Assembly: GCF_002009015.1 (NCBI RefSeq)
Contig: NZ_LZDE01000303.1
Coordinates: forward strand, 1 to 32,014
Source: Microbulbifer mangrovi
GTDB taxonomy: Bacteria; Pseudomonadota; Gammaproteobacteria; Pseudomonadales; Cellvibrionaceae
Direction of reading: 5' to 3'
Length of the DNA stretch: 32,014 bases
Position numbers and translations under genes: made by a program. This document shows positions 7,530 through 15,741 of the stretch, piece by piece. Numbering within the stretch: position 1 is the stretch's first letter; every line of letters begins with the position of its first letter. The notes under the pieces were generated by a model. It was not told where the DNA came from and searched no databases. It was given only the letters and a program-made list of their open reading frames with translations.

Positions 7530-8402
7530 TCAGGGGGAGAACTCCATTGGCTCTTCCTCATCACTCGGCTCTGGTTGCTGCTGGACGGTGCGTACCTCGA
7601 TCAAGACTCCCAGCTTGGGGTGATCGATATAGTGCAGCTCGCCGCTGCGCAGGCGGCGCTCCTCGTTTAGCACCGCTACGCGCGCAGCCATTTTCTGGGT
7701 TGGCTCGGCGGGTTTTGCGAATTCGCCATCGCCATGAAAAACGGCGGAGTTAGCGCTGGTGCTGTAACCGAAGTCCCGGTTAGCGCCGCCGGCGGAGGTG
7801 GCCAGATCCATGGGTTCATCGCCAGCGTTCTGGATGGCCGCGCGAGGGCGGGTCGGTACCGGGATCCCGCTGAGCTGGGTCTGATCGTCGAGGCCACCGG
7901 TCTGGGGCATCCACTCGCTCAGCCACAGGTCTGTGCTCAGGTGCAGGTAGCGGGAAACGCTCAGGGTCACACTGCCTTCCAGTTGGTGGTGGTTACCGTC
8001 CAGTTCGCCACCGCTGATCAGTACTGCCGGCGCATTGCGCTCATTCTGCAGTACCTGACGCCAGGTCTTGTGAAACAGAACTTTGTAGTCGCGCGCGCGG
8101 TTCAGGGCGGCGACCTTGTTGTCCAGTTGATTCGGGGCTGGCTGCAGGGCCGGGCTCATCGGGTCTGCTGCTGACGGGGTATCGAAATCGACCCACTGGT
8201 TGTCATAGTCCAGACGCAGCGCCGTGGGCCAGGTTTCCCGGGAACGATCCATGCCGCTGTCCCGTGCGAAAACCACCATCTCAATTTCAAACTGGGTGCC
8301 CGCATAACCGGCCGCCTGCGCGCCCGCAGCGCAAAGTGCCAGCAATGCAGCGCCGGTCAGCTGTTTCAGGCGAGTTGTGACCTGTTTGTTGGTGAGGGTC
8401 AT
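7530..8402 (-). CDS. csiV: CsiV-like envelope protein
   Basis: CsiV was described in Vibrio as a periplasmic peptidoglycan-binding protein needed for cell shape under D-amino acid stress, acting with LpoA and PBP1A. The 290-residue protein starts MTLTNKQVTTRLKQLTGAALLALCAAGAQA, a clear cleavable signal peptide ending near residue 31. The mature part opens FEIEMVVFARDSG, typical of the family, and ends with LHYIDHPKLGVLIEVRTVQ and an acidic tail. I chose the ATG at 8402 because it starts the signal peptide. The frame extends to 8552 but the added residues are basic and not family-like. It lies downstream of mfd on the same strand, as in Vibrio and Pseudomonas. Identification is by pattern, since the middle of the protein diverges quickly. 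Confidence 0.82.
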   Translation of the reverse strand: MTLTNKQVTTRLKQLTGAALLALCAAGAQAAGYAGTQFEIEMVVFARDSGMDRSRETWPTALRLDYDNQWVDFDTPSAADPMSPALQPAPNQLDNKVAALNRARDYKVLFHKTWRQVLQNERNAPAVLISGGELDGNHHQLEGSVTLSVSRYLHLSTDLWLSEWMPQTGGLDDQTQLSGIPVPTRPRAAIQNAGDEPMDLATSAGGANRDFGYSTSANSAVFHGDGEFAKPAEPTQKMAARVAVLNEERRLRSGELHYIDHPKLGVLIEVRTVQQQPEPSDEEEPMEFSP

Positions 8403-8487
8403 CTTGATACCGCTTTTTTCGTTGTGCCTATGCCGGGGCTTCCCATCGGAGTTCAGCCCTGGGGTCTTTGACCTGTGCCTGTCTTGG

Positions 8488-8501
8488 CGCTTCCGGAAGC
8501 G
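8488..8501. repeat. Perfect 14-base palindrome between mfd and csiV
   Basis: CGCTTCCGGAAGCG is perfectly self-complementary, and its right half CGGAAGCG recurs at 8505-8512. It lies in the 200-base gap between the mfd stop and the csiV start. There is no T run, so it is not a standard terminator. It may be a small hairpin in the mfd-csiV transcript. Confidence 0.45.
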
Positions 8502-8602
8502 TCCCGGAAGCGAGCCAGATTCGCCGCCTCCTTTGGCGACGAATTCCTCCATCTTATCACCGATTGATCAGCAGTTGTGCCGACTGTTCGGCCCCGTGCG
8601 CG

Positions 8603-11600
8603 TTACTGAGACAGCTGTTGCAGAACGTCGTTCACCTGTTGCAGGCGCTGTTCCGGGCCGCTCTCATCGAGCACGAAGTTCAGCTGATTGGCGCCCTGCA
8701 ACCGGTAGGTAGTTGGGCGGGTCTGCACCAGCTTGACCAGGGTGAGTGGGTCCACATTGGCATTGTCCGCAAACTCGATGCGTCCGCCTGTGGCCGAAGC
8801 TTCCAGCTTGCGGATGCCCATCTTGTTGGCGTTCAGCTTGATTTCGGTAATGCGGAACAGGTGCTTGAGCGGTTCAGGCAGCAGGCCGAAACGATCGATC
8901 ATTTCAACCTGCAGCTCCTTGAGGGCTGTTTTGTCTTCGGCATTGGCGATGCGCTTGTACATGATCAGGCGGCTGTGCACATCCGGCAGGTAGTCCTCGG
9001 GGATCAGCGCCGGCACCCGCAGGTTCACATCCACCGCAGGGGATTCCAGCGGCTCGTCGATGTTCGGCGTGCGTCCCTCGCGGATGGCTTTGACGGCGTG
9101 GTCGAGCATCTCCATATACAGGTTGAAGCCGACACTCTGGATCTGGCCGCTCTGTTCTTCGCCGAGCAGCTCGCCGGCCCCGCGAATTTCCAGGTCGTGG
9201 GTAGCCAGGGTAAAGCCGGCGCCCAGATCCTGCGCTTCACTGATGGCTTCGAGTCGCTTGACCGCATCCCCGGTCATGGCGCGCTTGTTGGGCGTCAGCA
9301 GGTAGGCGTAAGCCTGGTGGTGAGATCGGCCCACGCGACCGCGCAGCTGGTGCAGCTGGGCGAGGCCGAACTTGTCTGCGCGCTCGATCAGGATGGTATT
9401 GGCGTTGGGAATGTCGATACCGGTTTCGATGATGGTGGTACACACCAGCACATTGAAGCGCTTGTGGTAAAAGTCACTCATCACCTGTTCCAGCTCGCGC
9501 TCGCGCATCTGGCCGTGGCCGATACCGATTCGGGCCTCGGGCACCAGTTCCTGAAGCTCCCGCGCGATACGCTCGATGCTCTTCACCTCGTTGTGCAGGA
9601 AGTACACCTGACCACCGCGCAAGATCTCCCGCAGGATAGCCTCCTTAATCAGCGCGTCGTCGTGTTCGCGTACAAAGGTTTTCACCGACAGTCTTCGGGC
9701 AGGTGGGGTGGCGATCACGGAGAGATCGCGGATGCCCGCCATCGCCATGTTCAGAGTGCGAGGAATAGGTGTGGCGGTAAGGTTAAGGATATCTACCTCG
9801 GAGCGCAGGCTCTTTAGCTTTTCCTTCTGGCGGACACCGAAGCGGTGTTCCTCGTCGATGATCAGCAGTCCCAGGTTTTTGAACTTCAGGTCGCTCTGCA
9901 GCAGCTTGTGGGTTCCCACAAGAATATCTACCTTGCCGGCAGTGACGCGCTCCTTGATGGCTTCCACCTCTTTATTGCTGCGGAAGCGGGAAATCACCTC
10001 GATGGTGATCGGCCAGTCTGCAAAGCGGTCCTGCAGGGATTGGAAATGCTGTTGGGCGAGCAGGGTAGTGGGAACCAGCATGGCGACCTGTTTGCCGCCG
10101 TGGGCCGCTACGAAGGCCGCACGCATGGCGACTTCGGTTTTGCCGAAGCCGACGTCGCCACAAACCAGGCGGTCCATGGGCTTGTCCGACAGCATGTCTC
10201 CCACCACCGACTCGATGGCCAGTTGCTGGTCCGGCGTTTCCTCGAAAGGGAAGCCCGCAGTGAACTCACGGTAGGCGAGGCCGGGATCGCCAAACGCGTG
10301 CCCTACGCGAGCCTCGCGACGGGCGTAGATATCCAGCAGTTCAGCGGCGGCATCGCGGACCTTTTCCGCGGCCTTGCGTTTCGCTTTCTGCCAGGTCTCA
10401 CTGCCCAGCTTGTGCAGCGGCGCCAGTTCTTCGTCGGCGCCGGAATAGCGGCTGATCAGGTGAAGGCTGGCCACCGGTACATAGAGCTTGGCCCCGTCCC
10501 CGTATTCGAGGGTCAGGAATTCCGCTTGCTGGCCGTCGATATCCAGGCTTTGCAGACCCTTATAGCGACCGACGCCGTGATCGATGTGCACCACGGGTGC
10601 GCCGATACGTAATTCGGCGAGGTTTTTTACCGCATTGTCCGCGTCTTCTTTTGCCTTCTTGCGGCGGCGCTGCTGTAGCACTCGCTCGCCAAACAATTGC
10701 GGCTCGGCAATCAGGTTTAGCGACGGGTCCTGTAACAACAGGCCGGTATCGATCGGGGCAACGGTAATGCCGTAGCGCTCATCGCTGGCGAGGAACTCCT
10801 GCCAGCTGTCGACAGTCTTCGGCTTGAGGCGAATGCCGCTCAGCAGTTCCAGCAAAGCTTCCCGGCGACCGCCGCTTTCCGCACAGAACAGCACGCGGCC
10901 ATCGAATTCCATCAGGTAGGCTTCGAGCGCATTCAGTGGCTGCTCTGCCTTGCCGTCCACCGGCAGGCTGGGGGGAGGCATGCTCGCGAAGTTGTAGTTG
11001 CCCGCCGCTTCCGGGAGGCTTTCTGCAGAGAAGAATGCGCGGGGCAGGGACTTCAGTGCACCGAAAAACTCGTCGATATTCTGCAGTACCTGACGGGGCT
11101 CCAGGATGGGGCGGGTGAGGTCGCCGCGGCGGCTCTGGTAGCGGTTTTCGGTTTCTCGCCAGAAGGATTCCACCGGTTGTTGCAGGTCGCCCTGCACAAA
11201 CACCTGGCTGCCCTCGGGTAAATAGTCGAACAGGGTCGCGCAGCGATCGAAAAACAGCGGCAGGTAGTACTCAATGCCCGCAGGGGCAATGCCCGCGCTG
11301 ATGTCCTGATAGATAGACACGGGGCCGGGATCGCAGTCGAACTGTTCGTGCCAGCGCTCAAGGAACTTGGCCAGCGCCGGCTTGTGCATCGGAAATTCCC
11401 GTGCGGGCAGCAGGTGGATCTGCTCTACCTTGTCCACGGTGCGCTGGTCTTCCGGGTCGAAGGTGCGCAGGGATTCGATCTCATCGTCGAACAGGTCGAT
11501 GCGGTAGGGCAGGTTGCTGCCCATGGGGAAGATATCCATCAGTGCGCCGCGCACCGCGAACTCCCCGTGCTCGTACACGGTGTCGACACAGTGGTAGCCC

Positions 11601-12100
11601 GCTTGTTCGAGCAGTCGACGCTGGGCGTTCAGGTCAAACTTCTGTCCCTCTTTCAGCACCAGGGCATTCCCGGCCACATAATCCTTGGGTGCCAGTCGAT
11701 GGAGCAGGGTGCTGACCGGCGCAATGACGATTCCGCTTTCCATCTGCGGCAGCCGGTACAGGGTGGCCAGTCGATCCGAGATGATGTCCTGGTGTGGGGA
11801 GAAGGTGTCGTAGGGCAGGATTTCCCAGTCGGGAAACTGGGAAATTTCCAGCTCGCTCCCCTGGTGTTTCGCCTCGCTTTCTCCGGCGCCATCTCGACGG
11901 GGCTTGTTAAAAAATTTCAGCTGCAGCTCGAGTTGCTGTGCTTCCTGGCTATTACGGGCTATTAGCAGTGTCGGCGCGCTGCTGGCTTTTGCTGCCTGCA
12001 GAATGGCCAGCGCGGCGCTGGCGCCGTGCAGCTGGCCCCAGAATTGCCGGTCATTCTGTGAACGAAAAGCGGGGGGGGATAAAGGGGGGAACTGACTCAT
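8603..12100 (-). CDS. mfd: Transcription-repair coupling factor Mfd
   Basis: Mfd is an ATP-driven DNA translocase. It removes RNA polymerase stalled at DNA damage and recruits UvrA for nucleotide excision repair. At 1165 residues it has usual length. The order is a UvrB-like N-terminal module (residues about 1-350), an RNA-polymerase-interacting CarD-like domain starting near residue 500 (PVVHIDHGVGRYKGL), then the RecG-like motor with Walker A GDVGFGKT near 648 and DEEHRFG near 750. Helicase motif VI-type LRGRVGRS follows, then the C-terminal regulatory domain. The ATG at 12100 has AAGGA just upstream. A possible -10, TACAAT, lies on the minus strand at 12157-12152. mfd and gap are divergent, as recalled for Pseudomonas. 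Confidence 0.98.
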   Translation of the reverse strand: MSQFPPLSPPAFRSQNDRQFWGQLHGASAALAILQAAKASSAPTLLIARNSQEAQQLELQLKFFNKPRRDGAGESEAKHQGSELEISQFPDWEILPYDTFSPHQDIISDRLATLYRLPQMESGIVIAPVSTLLHRLAPKDYVAGNALVLKEGQKFDLNAQRRLLEQAGYHCVDTVYEHGEFAVRGALMDIFPMGSNLPYRIDLFDDEIESLRTFDPEDQRTVDKVEQIHLLPAREFPMHKPALAKFLERWHEQFDCDPGPVSIYQDISAGIAPAGIEYYLPLFFDRCATLFDYLPEGSQVFVQGDLQQPVESFWRETENRYQSRRGDLTRPILEPRQVLQNIDEFFGALKSLPRAFFSAESLPEAAGNYNFASMPPPSLPVDGKAEQPLNALEAYLMEFDGRVLFCAESGGRREALLELLSGIRLKPKTVDSWQEFLASDERYGITVAPIDTGLLLQDPSLNLIAEPQLFGERVLQQRRRKKAKEDADNAVKNLAELRIGAPVVHIDHGVGRYKGLQSLDIDGQQAEFLTLEYGDGAKLYVPVASLHLISRYSGADEELAPLHKLGSETWQKAKRKAAEKVRDAAAELLDIYARREARVGHAFGDPGLAYREFTAGFPFEETPDQQLAIESVVGDMLSDKPMDRLVCGDVGFGKTEVAMRAAFVAAHGGKQVAMLVPTTLLAQQHFQSLQDRFADWPITIEVISRFRSNKEVEAIKERVTAGKVDILVGTHKLLQSDLKFKNLGLLIIDEEHRFGVRQKEKLKSLRSEVDILNLTATPIPRTLNMAMAGIRDLSVIATPPARRLSVKTFVREHDDALIKEAILREILRGGQVYFLHNEVKSIERIARELQELVPEARIGIGHGQMRERELEQVMSDFYHKRFNVLVCTTIIETGIDIPNANTILIERADKFGLAQLHQLRGRVGRSHHQAYAYLLTPNKRAMTGDAVKRLEAISEAQDLGAGFTLATHDLEIRGAGELLGEEQSGQIQSVGFNLYMEMLDHAVKAIREGRTPNIDEPLESPAVDVNLRVPALIPEDYLPDVHSRLIMYKRIANAEDKTALKELQVEMIDRFGLLPEPLKHLFRITEIKLNANKMGIRKLEASATGGRIEFADNANVDPLTLVKLVQTRPTTYRLQGANQLNFVLDESGPEQRLQQVNDVLQQLSQ

Positions 12101-12444
12101 GTTTCCTTATAATTCCGTGCTTTCTGACCACTGACGGCCGGGAGGGCAGCTATTGTAGCGGTGAACGGTGACCAGTGCAGGTGTGGGTCGTGCAATGGTT
12201 GGAAAAGGGCGCTCGTGACCGGTGAATCCGGCGTTGCCGCAGTGCGTTTAAACGCTCGAAAAAATGTAGTTTAACTACAGTTTTTCGGCCATTTTTTGTG
12301 CGGTTGCGCGGCTTCAGGTGAATACACATAATGCGCCGGCCTTCGCGCCAGAGGTGGTTTTTTGGACCATTCTTATCCTTGGGATAGAGCCTCAGGGTGG
12401 AGTAAGGCTCGACCTATTTTTTCACTTTGCAGAGGTGTCCGACT
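12101..12444. promoter_or_regulatory. Divergent mfd/gap promoter region
   Basis: This 344-base gap holds the control signals of both neighbours. For gap, TTGCGC (12304-12309) and CATAAT (12327-12332) are 17 bases apart and form a good sigma-70 promoter, followed by a GC-rich stretch (GCGCCGGCC). For mfd, a TACAAT -10 lies on the minus strand at 12157-12152 with no clear -35. A perfect 12-base palindrome, GCGTTTAAACGC, is at 12244-12255, and a HexR-type operator at 12265-12279 is listed separately. Confidence 0.6.
12265..12279. promoter_or_regulatory. HexR-type operator upstream of gap
   Basis: TGTAGTTTAACTACA is a perfect inverted repeat around a central T and fits TGTARTWWWAYTACA, the HexR motif I recall from comparative genomics of gammaproteobacteria. 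HexR senses 2-keto-3-deoxy-6-phosphogluconate and controls gap, zwf, edd and related genes. The repeat extends outward to 12257-12287 (CGAAAAA/TTTTTCG) with a single mismatched pair. It lies about 25 bases upstream of the predicted -35, which would suit activation, or repression of a second, unseen promoter. hexR itself is not in the window. Confidence 0.75.
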
Positions 12445-13902
12445 GTGACTCAGAAGCGACCGAAGCCCGCTGACTTTTTCAAGGACTGGAAGGCGCGTGA
12501 AGCGCTGGCGGAATCCATGATTCCGATGATTGGCAAGCTCAACCGGGAAAGCAACGTCGGCATTTACATGTACGGCCAGAACCTGGTTAACCGCTCCGTG
12601 CTCAGCATCATGAAGGCGCATCGCTTTGTGCGTCAGGTGGAGGAGAACGAGCTGTCCGAGTTCGAGACCTATCCGCTGCTGGAAGCCATCTGCAAACTGG
12701 ACCTGGGCCCGGTACATATTGACCTGGGTACCCTGACCAACAAATACATGCGCGACCAGCGCGGTCTGTCCATCGAGGAATTCGTGCGCGAAGAGCTGGC
12801 CGACGCCAGTGGCGCAGGCAAGCCGCTGCCGCAGTCCCAGGACGTGGTGATCTACGGTTTCGGTCGGATTGGCCGTCTGGTGGCCCGCCTGCTGATCGAA
12901 AAGGCTGGCAGTGGCGATGTGCTGCGTCTGCGCGCCATCGTGCTGCGCAAGGGCAAGGCGGACAACGACCTGGTCAAGCGCGCCTCCCTGCTGCGCCGCG
13001 ACTCGGTACACGGCGCCTTCAACGGCACTATCCGTGTGGACGAAGAGACCAGCACCCTGATCTGCAACGGCAATGAAGTGAAGGTGATCTACGCCAACTC
13101 CCCGCAGGAAGTGGATTACACCCAGCACGGCATCAACAATGCGCTGATCGTCGACAGTACCGGCGTATGGCGTGATGAAGAAGGCCTGGCGCAGCACCTG
13201 GAGAGCAAAGGCGCGGCCAAGGTGCTGCTGACTGCACCGGGCAAGGGCGACCTGAAGAACATTGTGTACGGTATCAACAACGGCGACATCAAGCCGGAAG
13301 ACCAGATCCTGTCTGCTGCCTCCTGTACCACCAATGCCATCGTGCCGGTGCTGAAGGCGATGATGGACAAGTACGGCGTCGAGCACGGCCACGTAGAGAC
13401 CGTACACGCCTACACCAATGACCAGAACCTGATCGACAACTACCACAAGGGTGAGCGTCGCGGCCGTTCTGCAGCGCTGAACATGGTGTTGACCGAGACC
13501 GGTGCTGCCAAGGCGGTATCCAAGGCGCTGCCTGAGCTGAAGGGCAAGCTGACCGGTAATGCGATCCGGGTGCCGACCCCCAATGTGTCCATGGCGATCC
13601 TGAACCTGCGTCTGGGCAAGTCGACCACCAAGGACGAGTTGAACGAGTACATGCGCGAAGTGGCGCTGCACTCGCCGCTGCGCCAGCAGATCGACTTTAC
13701 CAATTCTCCGGAAGTGGTATCCAGTGACTTCGTTGGTTCCCGCCGTGCCTGCGTATTCGACTCCATCGCCACCATCGTCGATGAAGACAACGCGGTGCTG
13801 TACTGCTGGTACGACAACGAGTTCGGCTACAGCTGTCAGGTGGTGCGCTGCCTGGAAGATATGGCTGGTGTTCATTACGAAGTCTTCCCGAAGAAAGACT
13901 GA
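12445..13902 (+). CDS. gap: Glyceraldehyde-3-phosphate dehydrogenase, long form
   Basis: GAPDH oxidises glyceraldehyde 3-phosphate to 1,3-bisphosphoglycerate with reduction of NAD(P)+. This 485-residue version carries about 133 extra N-terminal residues before the Rossmann core VVIYGFGRIGR (134-144). The catalytic Cys294 is in SAASCTTNA and the C-terminal signature is WYDNEFGYS. The start is GTG at 12445 (MTQKRPKPADFF) with AGAGG at 12431-12435. An in-frame TTG at 12427 overlaps that ribosome site and is rejected. The MTQK opening resembles the Pseudomonas protein. The extension is a family trait, not a fusion made here. The residues after the second strand (VLRKGKADNDL) differ from the classic NAD-specific pattern, so cofactor preference is open. 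Control by HexR is likely from the upstream site. Confidence 0.95.
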   Translation: MTQKRPKPADFFKDWKAREALAESMIPMIGKLNRESNVGIYMYGQNLVNRSVLSIMKAHRFVRQVEENELSEFETYPLLEAICKLDLGPVHIDLGTLTNKYMRDQRGLSIEEFVREELADASGAGKPLPQSQDVVIYGFGRIGRLVARLLIEKAGSGDVLRLRAIVLRKGKADNDLVKRASLLRRDSVHGAFNGTIRVDEETSTLICNGNEVKVIYANSPQEVDYTQHGINNALIVDSTGVWRDEEGLAQHLESKGAAKVLLTAPGKGDLKNIVYGINNGDIKPEDQILSAASCTTNAIVPVLKAMMDKYGVEHGHVETVHAYTNDQNLIDNYHKGERRGRSAALNMVLTETGAAKAVSKALPELKGKLTGNAIRVPTPNVSMAILNLRLGKSTTKDELNEYMREVALHSPLRQQIDFTNSPEVVSSDFVGSRRACVFDSIATIVDEDNAVLYCWYDNEFGYSCQVVRCLEDMAGVHYEVFPKKD

Positions 13903-14398
13903 TCCGGTGTCGGGTGAGGGCGCATGCGCCCTCATGGACTCCGCGGCGCAGGGGTTTGGTCAGACAGATCATTCCTGCGCCACCTCGACCCGCCCGGGGC
14001 GAGGCTGACGACAGGGTGGTGTCTCCAACTAAAGTCGTTGTTTTTTCAGCAAAATTTTACTCATCTTGAGCCGATTTGGCTCCATCTCCTCTGGTAAACC
14101 CTCGGCCCCATCCTTATAATGCGCGCGATTTTGCGGGGCTGCTGTGTGCCGGGAAATATTTGCGCAAAGACTGCGGGTTGCCAGGGCAACGGCGGTTCTA
14201 TGCGCCTCCCGAGCACTGAGCGACGACTTCTACCTCTGCATGCCTTCTGTGTGGCTACTCTTTATTAGCCCGCTCTCAGCATGTATCAGGCTCACTACGG
14301 CCTAAGCCCCCGCGTATGGGTTCCTCATTTTCAGGGTTTTTAACCTAGAAACTTTTAAACCTACTAAATCTATCAACATTAGAACTAGGCATAGGCGT
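13903..14398 (+). promoter_or_regulatory. gap-nqrA intergenic region with candidate nqr promoter and long leader
   Basis: No convincing gene lies in these 496 bases. A perfect -10, TATAAT, is at 14115-14120 with a weak TGGTAA at 14092-14097 at 17-base spacing. The -10 is followed by GCGCGCG, a GC-rich discriminator typical of growth-rate-controlled promoters. If it is used, the nqr leader is about 270 bases. The leader contains a small hairpin (GTTGC/GCAAC around 14177-14190) and two tiny open frames: 14200-14268 (22 codons, with GGCGG 4 bases upstream) and 14281-14343 (20 codons, no ribosome site). Both may be chance. Confidence 0.5.
13915..13934. repeat. Perfect 20-base palindrome after gap
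   Basis: TGAGGGCGCATGCGCCCTCA starts 12 bases after the gap stop codon. As RNA it would fold into a GC-rich hairpin, but no T run follows. It may stabilise the 3' end of the gap message or act with Rho. A protein-binding role cannot be excluded. Confidence 0.5.
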
Positions 14399-15739
14399 AT
14401 GAGAAAGATCCGTCGGGGATTGGATTTACCCATATCCGGCGCGCCCGAGCAGGTCATCCATGATGGCCCTGCAGCCAAGACTGTTGCGGTGATTGGTCCC
14501 GATTACAACGGGATGAAGCCCACCATGGCGGTTGCGGAAGGGGATAGCGTCAAACTCGGACAGCTGCTGTTCACCGATAAGAAAACCGAAGGGGTTCGCT
14601 ACACCGCACCGGCCGCTGGCCGCGTGGTTGCCGTTAACCGCGGTGCCCGTCGAGTACTGCAGTCTGTGGTAATCGAGGTGGATGGCGATGAAGCTGAGCA
14701 GTTCGCCAGCTACAGTGCTGACAAACTGGCCAGTCTGACTGCCGAACAGGTTCGCGTGAACCTGATCGAGTCGGGCATGTGGACAGCACTGCGTACCCGT
14801 CCTTACAGCAAGGTGCCGGCGCTCGACGCCCAGCCTTCCGCCCTGTTTATCAATGCCATGGATACCAATCCGCTGGCGGGTGACCCGGTTGTGGTCATTG
14901 CCGAGCAGCGTGAAGCGTTCTCCCAGGGCGTTGAAATCCTGTCCAAGCTCGCTGAGCAGACCTTCGTATGTACCGCCCCGGACGCCGATATCCCGGTTCC
15001 GAGTGTTGCGACCGTACAGCGCGAAGCCTTTGCCGGCCCGCACCCCGCTGGTCTCTCCGGTACTCATATTCACTACCTGCATCCGGTCAAGCCAGGCCGC
15101 CAGGTATGGACCATTGGTTATCAGGACGTGATCGCCGTGGGCAAGCTGTTCGAAACCGGCAAGCTGTTCACCGATCGCGTTGTTGCCTTGGGCGGCCCGC
15201 AGGTCACCAAGCCGCGTCTGCTGCGTACCCGTCTGGGTGCGGATCTGACAGCGCTGACTGCTGGCGAAACTACTGGCGACGATAACCGCGTTGTGTCCGG
15301 ATCCGTGTTTGGCGGTCGCACCGCTGCCGGTCCGCTGGCGTACCTCGGCCGTTACCACAACCAGGTGAGTGTTCTGCAGGAAGGCCGCGAGCGTCCGATG
15401 CTGCATTACTTCACTCCGGGTGCTAACCGTTTCTCCATACTGCCGATCTACATCAGTCGCCTGATGAAGAGCAAGCTGTTCAACTTCACCACCAGCACCA
15501 ACGGTTCCGAACGTGCGCTGATGCCGATCGGCACCTACGAGCGCGTGGTACCGCTGAACATCCTGCCGACCCAGCTGCTGCGCGCGCTGATCGTTGGCGA
15601 TACCCAGGTTGCCCAGCAATTGGGTGTCCTGGAGCTGGATGAAGAAGACTTGGCGCTGTGCACCTTCGTGTGCCCGGGCAAGTACGATTTCGGCCCCATT
15701 TTGCGGGACAACCTGACCCGTATTGAGAAGGAGGGTTAA
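14399..15739 (+). CDS. nqrA: Na+-translocating NADH:quinone reductase subunit A
   Basis: NqrA is the cytoplasmic subunit of the sodium-pumping NADH:ubiquinone reductase and takes part in quinone binding at the interface with NqrB. The 446-residue protein has family length and the typical opening [15 protein letters not shown] barrel-sandwich segment ([20 protein letters not shown]) lies near residues 65-85, similar to RnfC and biotinyl-type domains. There is no membrane segment. The ribosome site is weak: AGG only 3 bases before the ATG at 14399. It is first in an operon that runs in one direction to at least nqrF. Confidence 0.97.
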   Translation: MRKIRRGLDLPISGAPEQVIHDGPAAKTVAVIGPDYNGMKPTMAVAEGDSVKLGQLLFTDKKTEGVRYTAPAAGRVVAVNRGARRVLQSVVIEVDGDEAEQFASYSADKLASLTAEQVRVNLIESGMWTALRTRPYSKVPALDAQPSALFINAMDTNPLAGDPVVVIAEQREAFSQGVEILSKLAEQTFVCTAPDADIPVPSVATVQREAFAGPHPAGLSGTHIHYLHPVKPGRQVWTIGYQDVIAVGKLFETGKLFTDRVVALGGPQVTKPRLLRTRLGADLTALTAGETTGDDNRVVSGSVFGGRTAAGPLAYLGRYHNQVSVLQEGRERPMLHYFTPGANRFSILPIYISRLMKSKLFNFTTSTNGSERALMPIGTYERVVPLNILPTQLLRALIVGDTQVAQQLGVLELDEEDLALCTFVCPGKYDFGPILRDNLTRIEKEG

Positions 15740-15741
15740 GG

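Noticed and set aside
8468-9817. A 449-codon plus-strand open frame opposite the end of mfd
   Set aside because: It mirrors the Mfd coding sequence in another frame. The product has no recognisable motif, and Mfd in this interval is unquestionable.
12373-13935. A 520-codon minus-strand open frame opposite gap
   Set aside because: It is antisense to GAPDH, with low-complexity His/Gln/Val-rich sequence and no family features.
14200-14343. Two short open frames in the nqr leader as genes
   Set aside because: They are only 20-22 codons long, one lacks a ribosome site, and neither shows a recognisable peptide. They are mentioned as a leader property, not called as genes.
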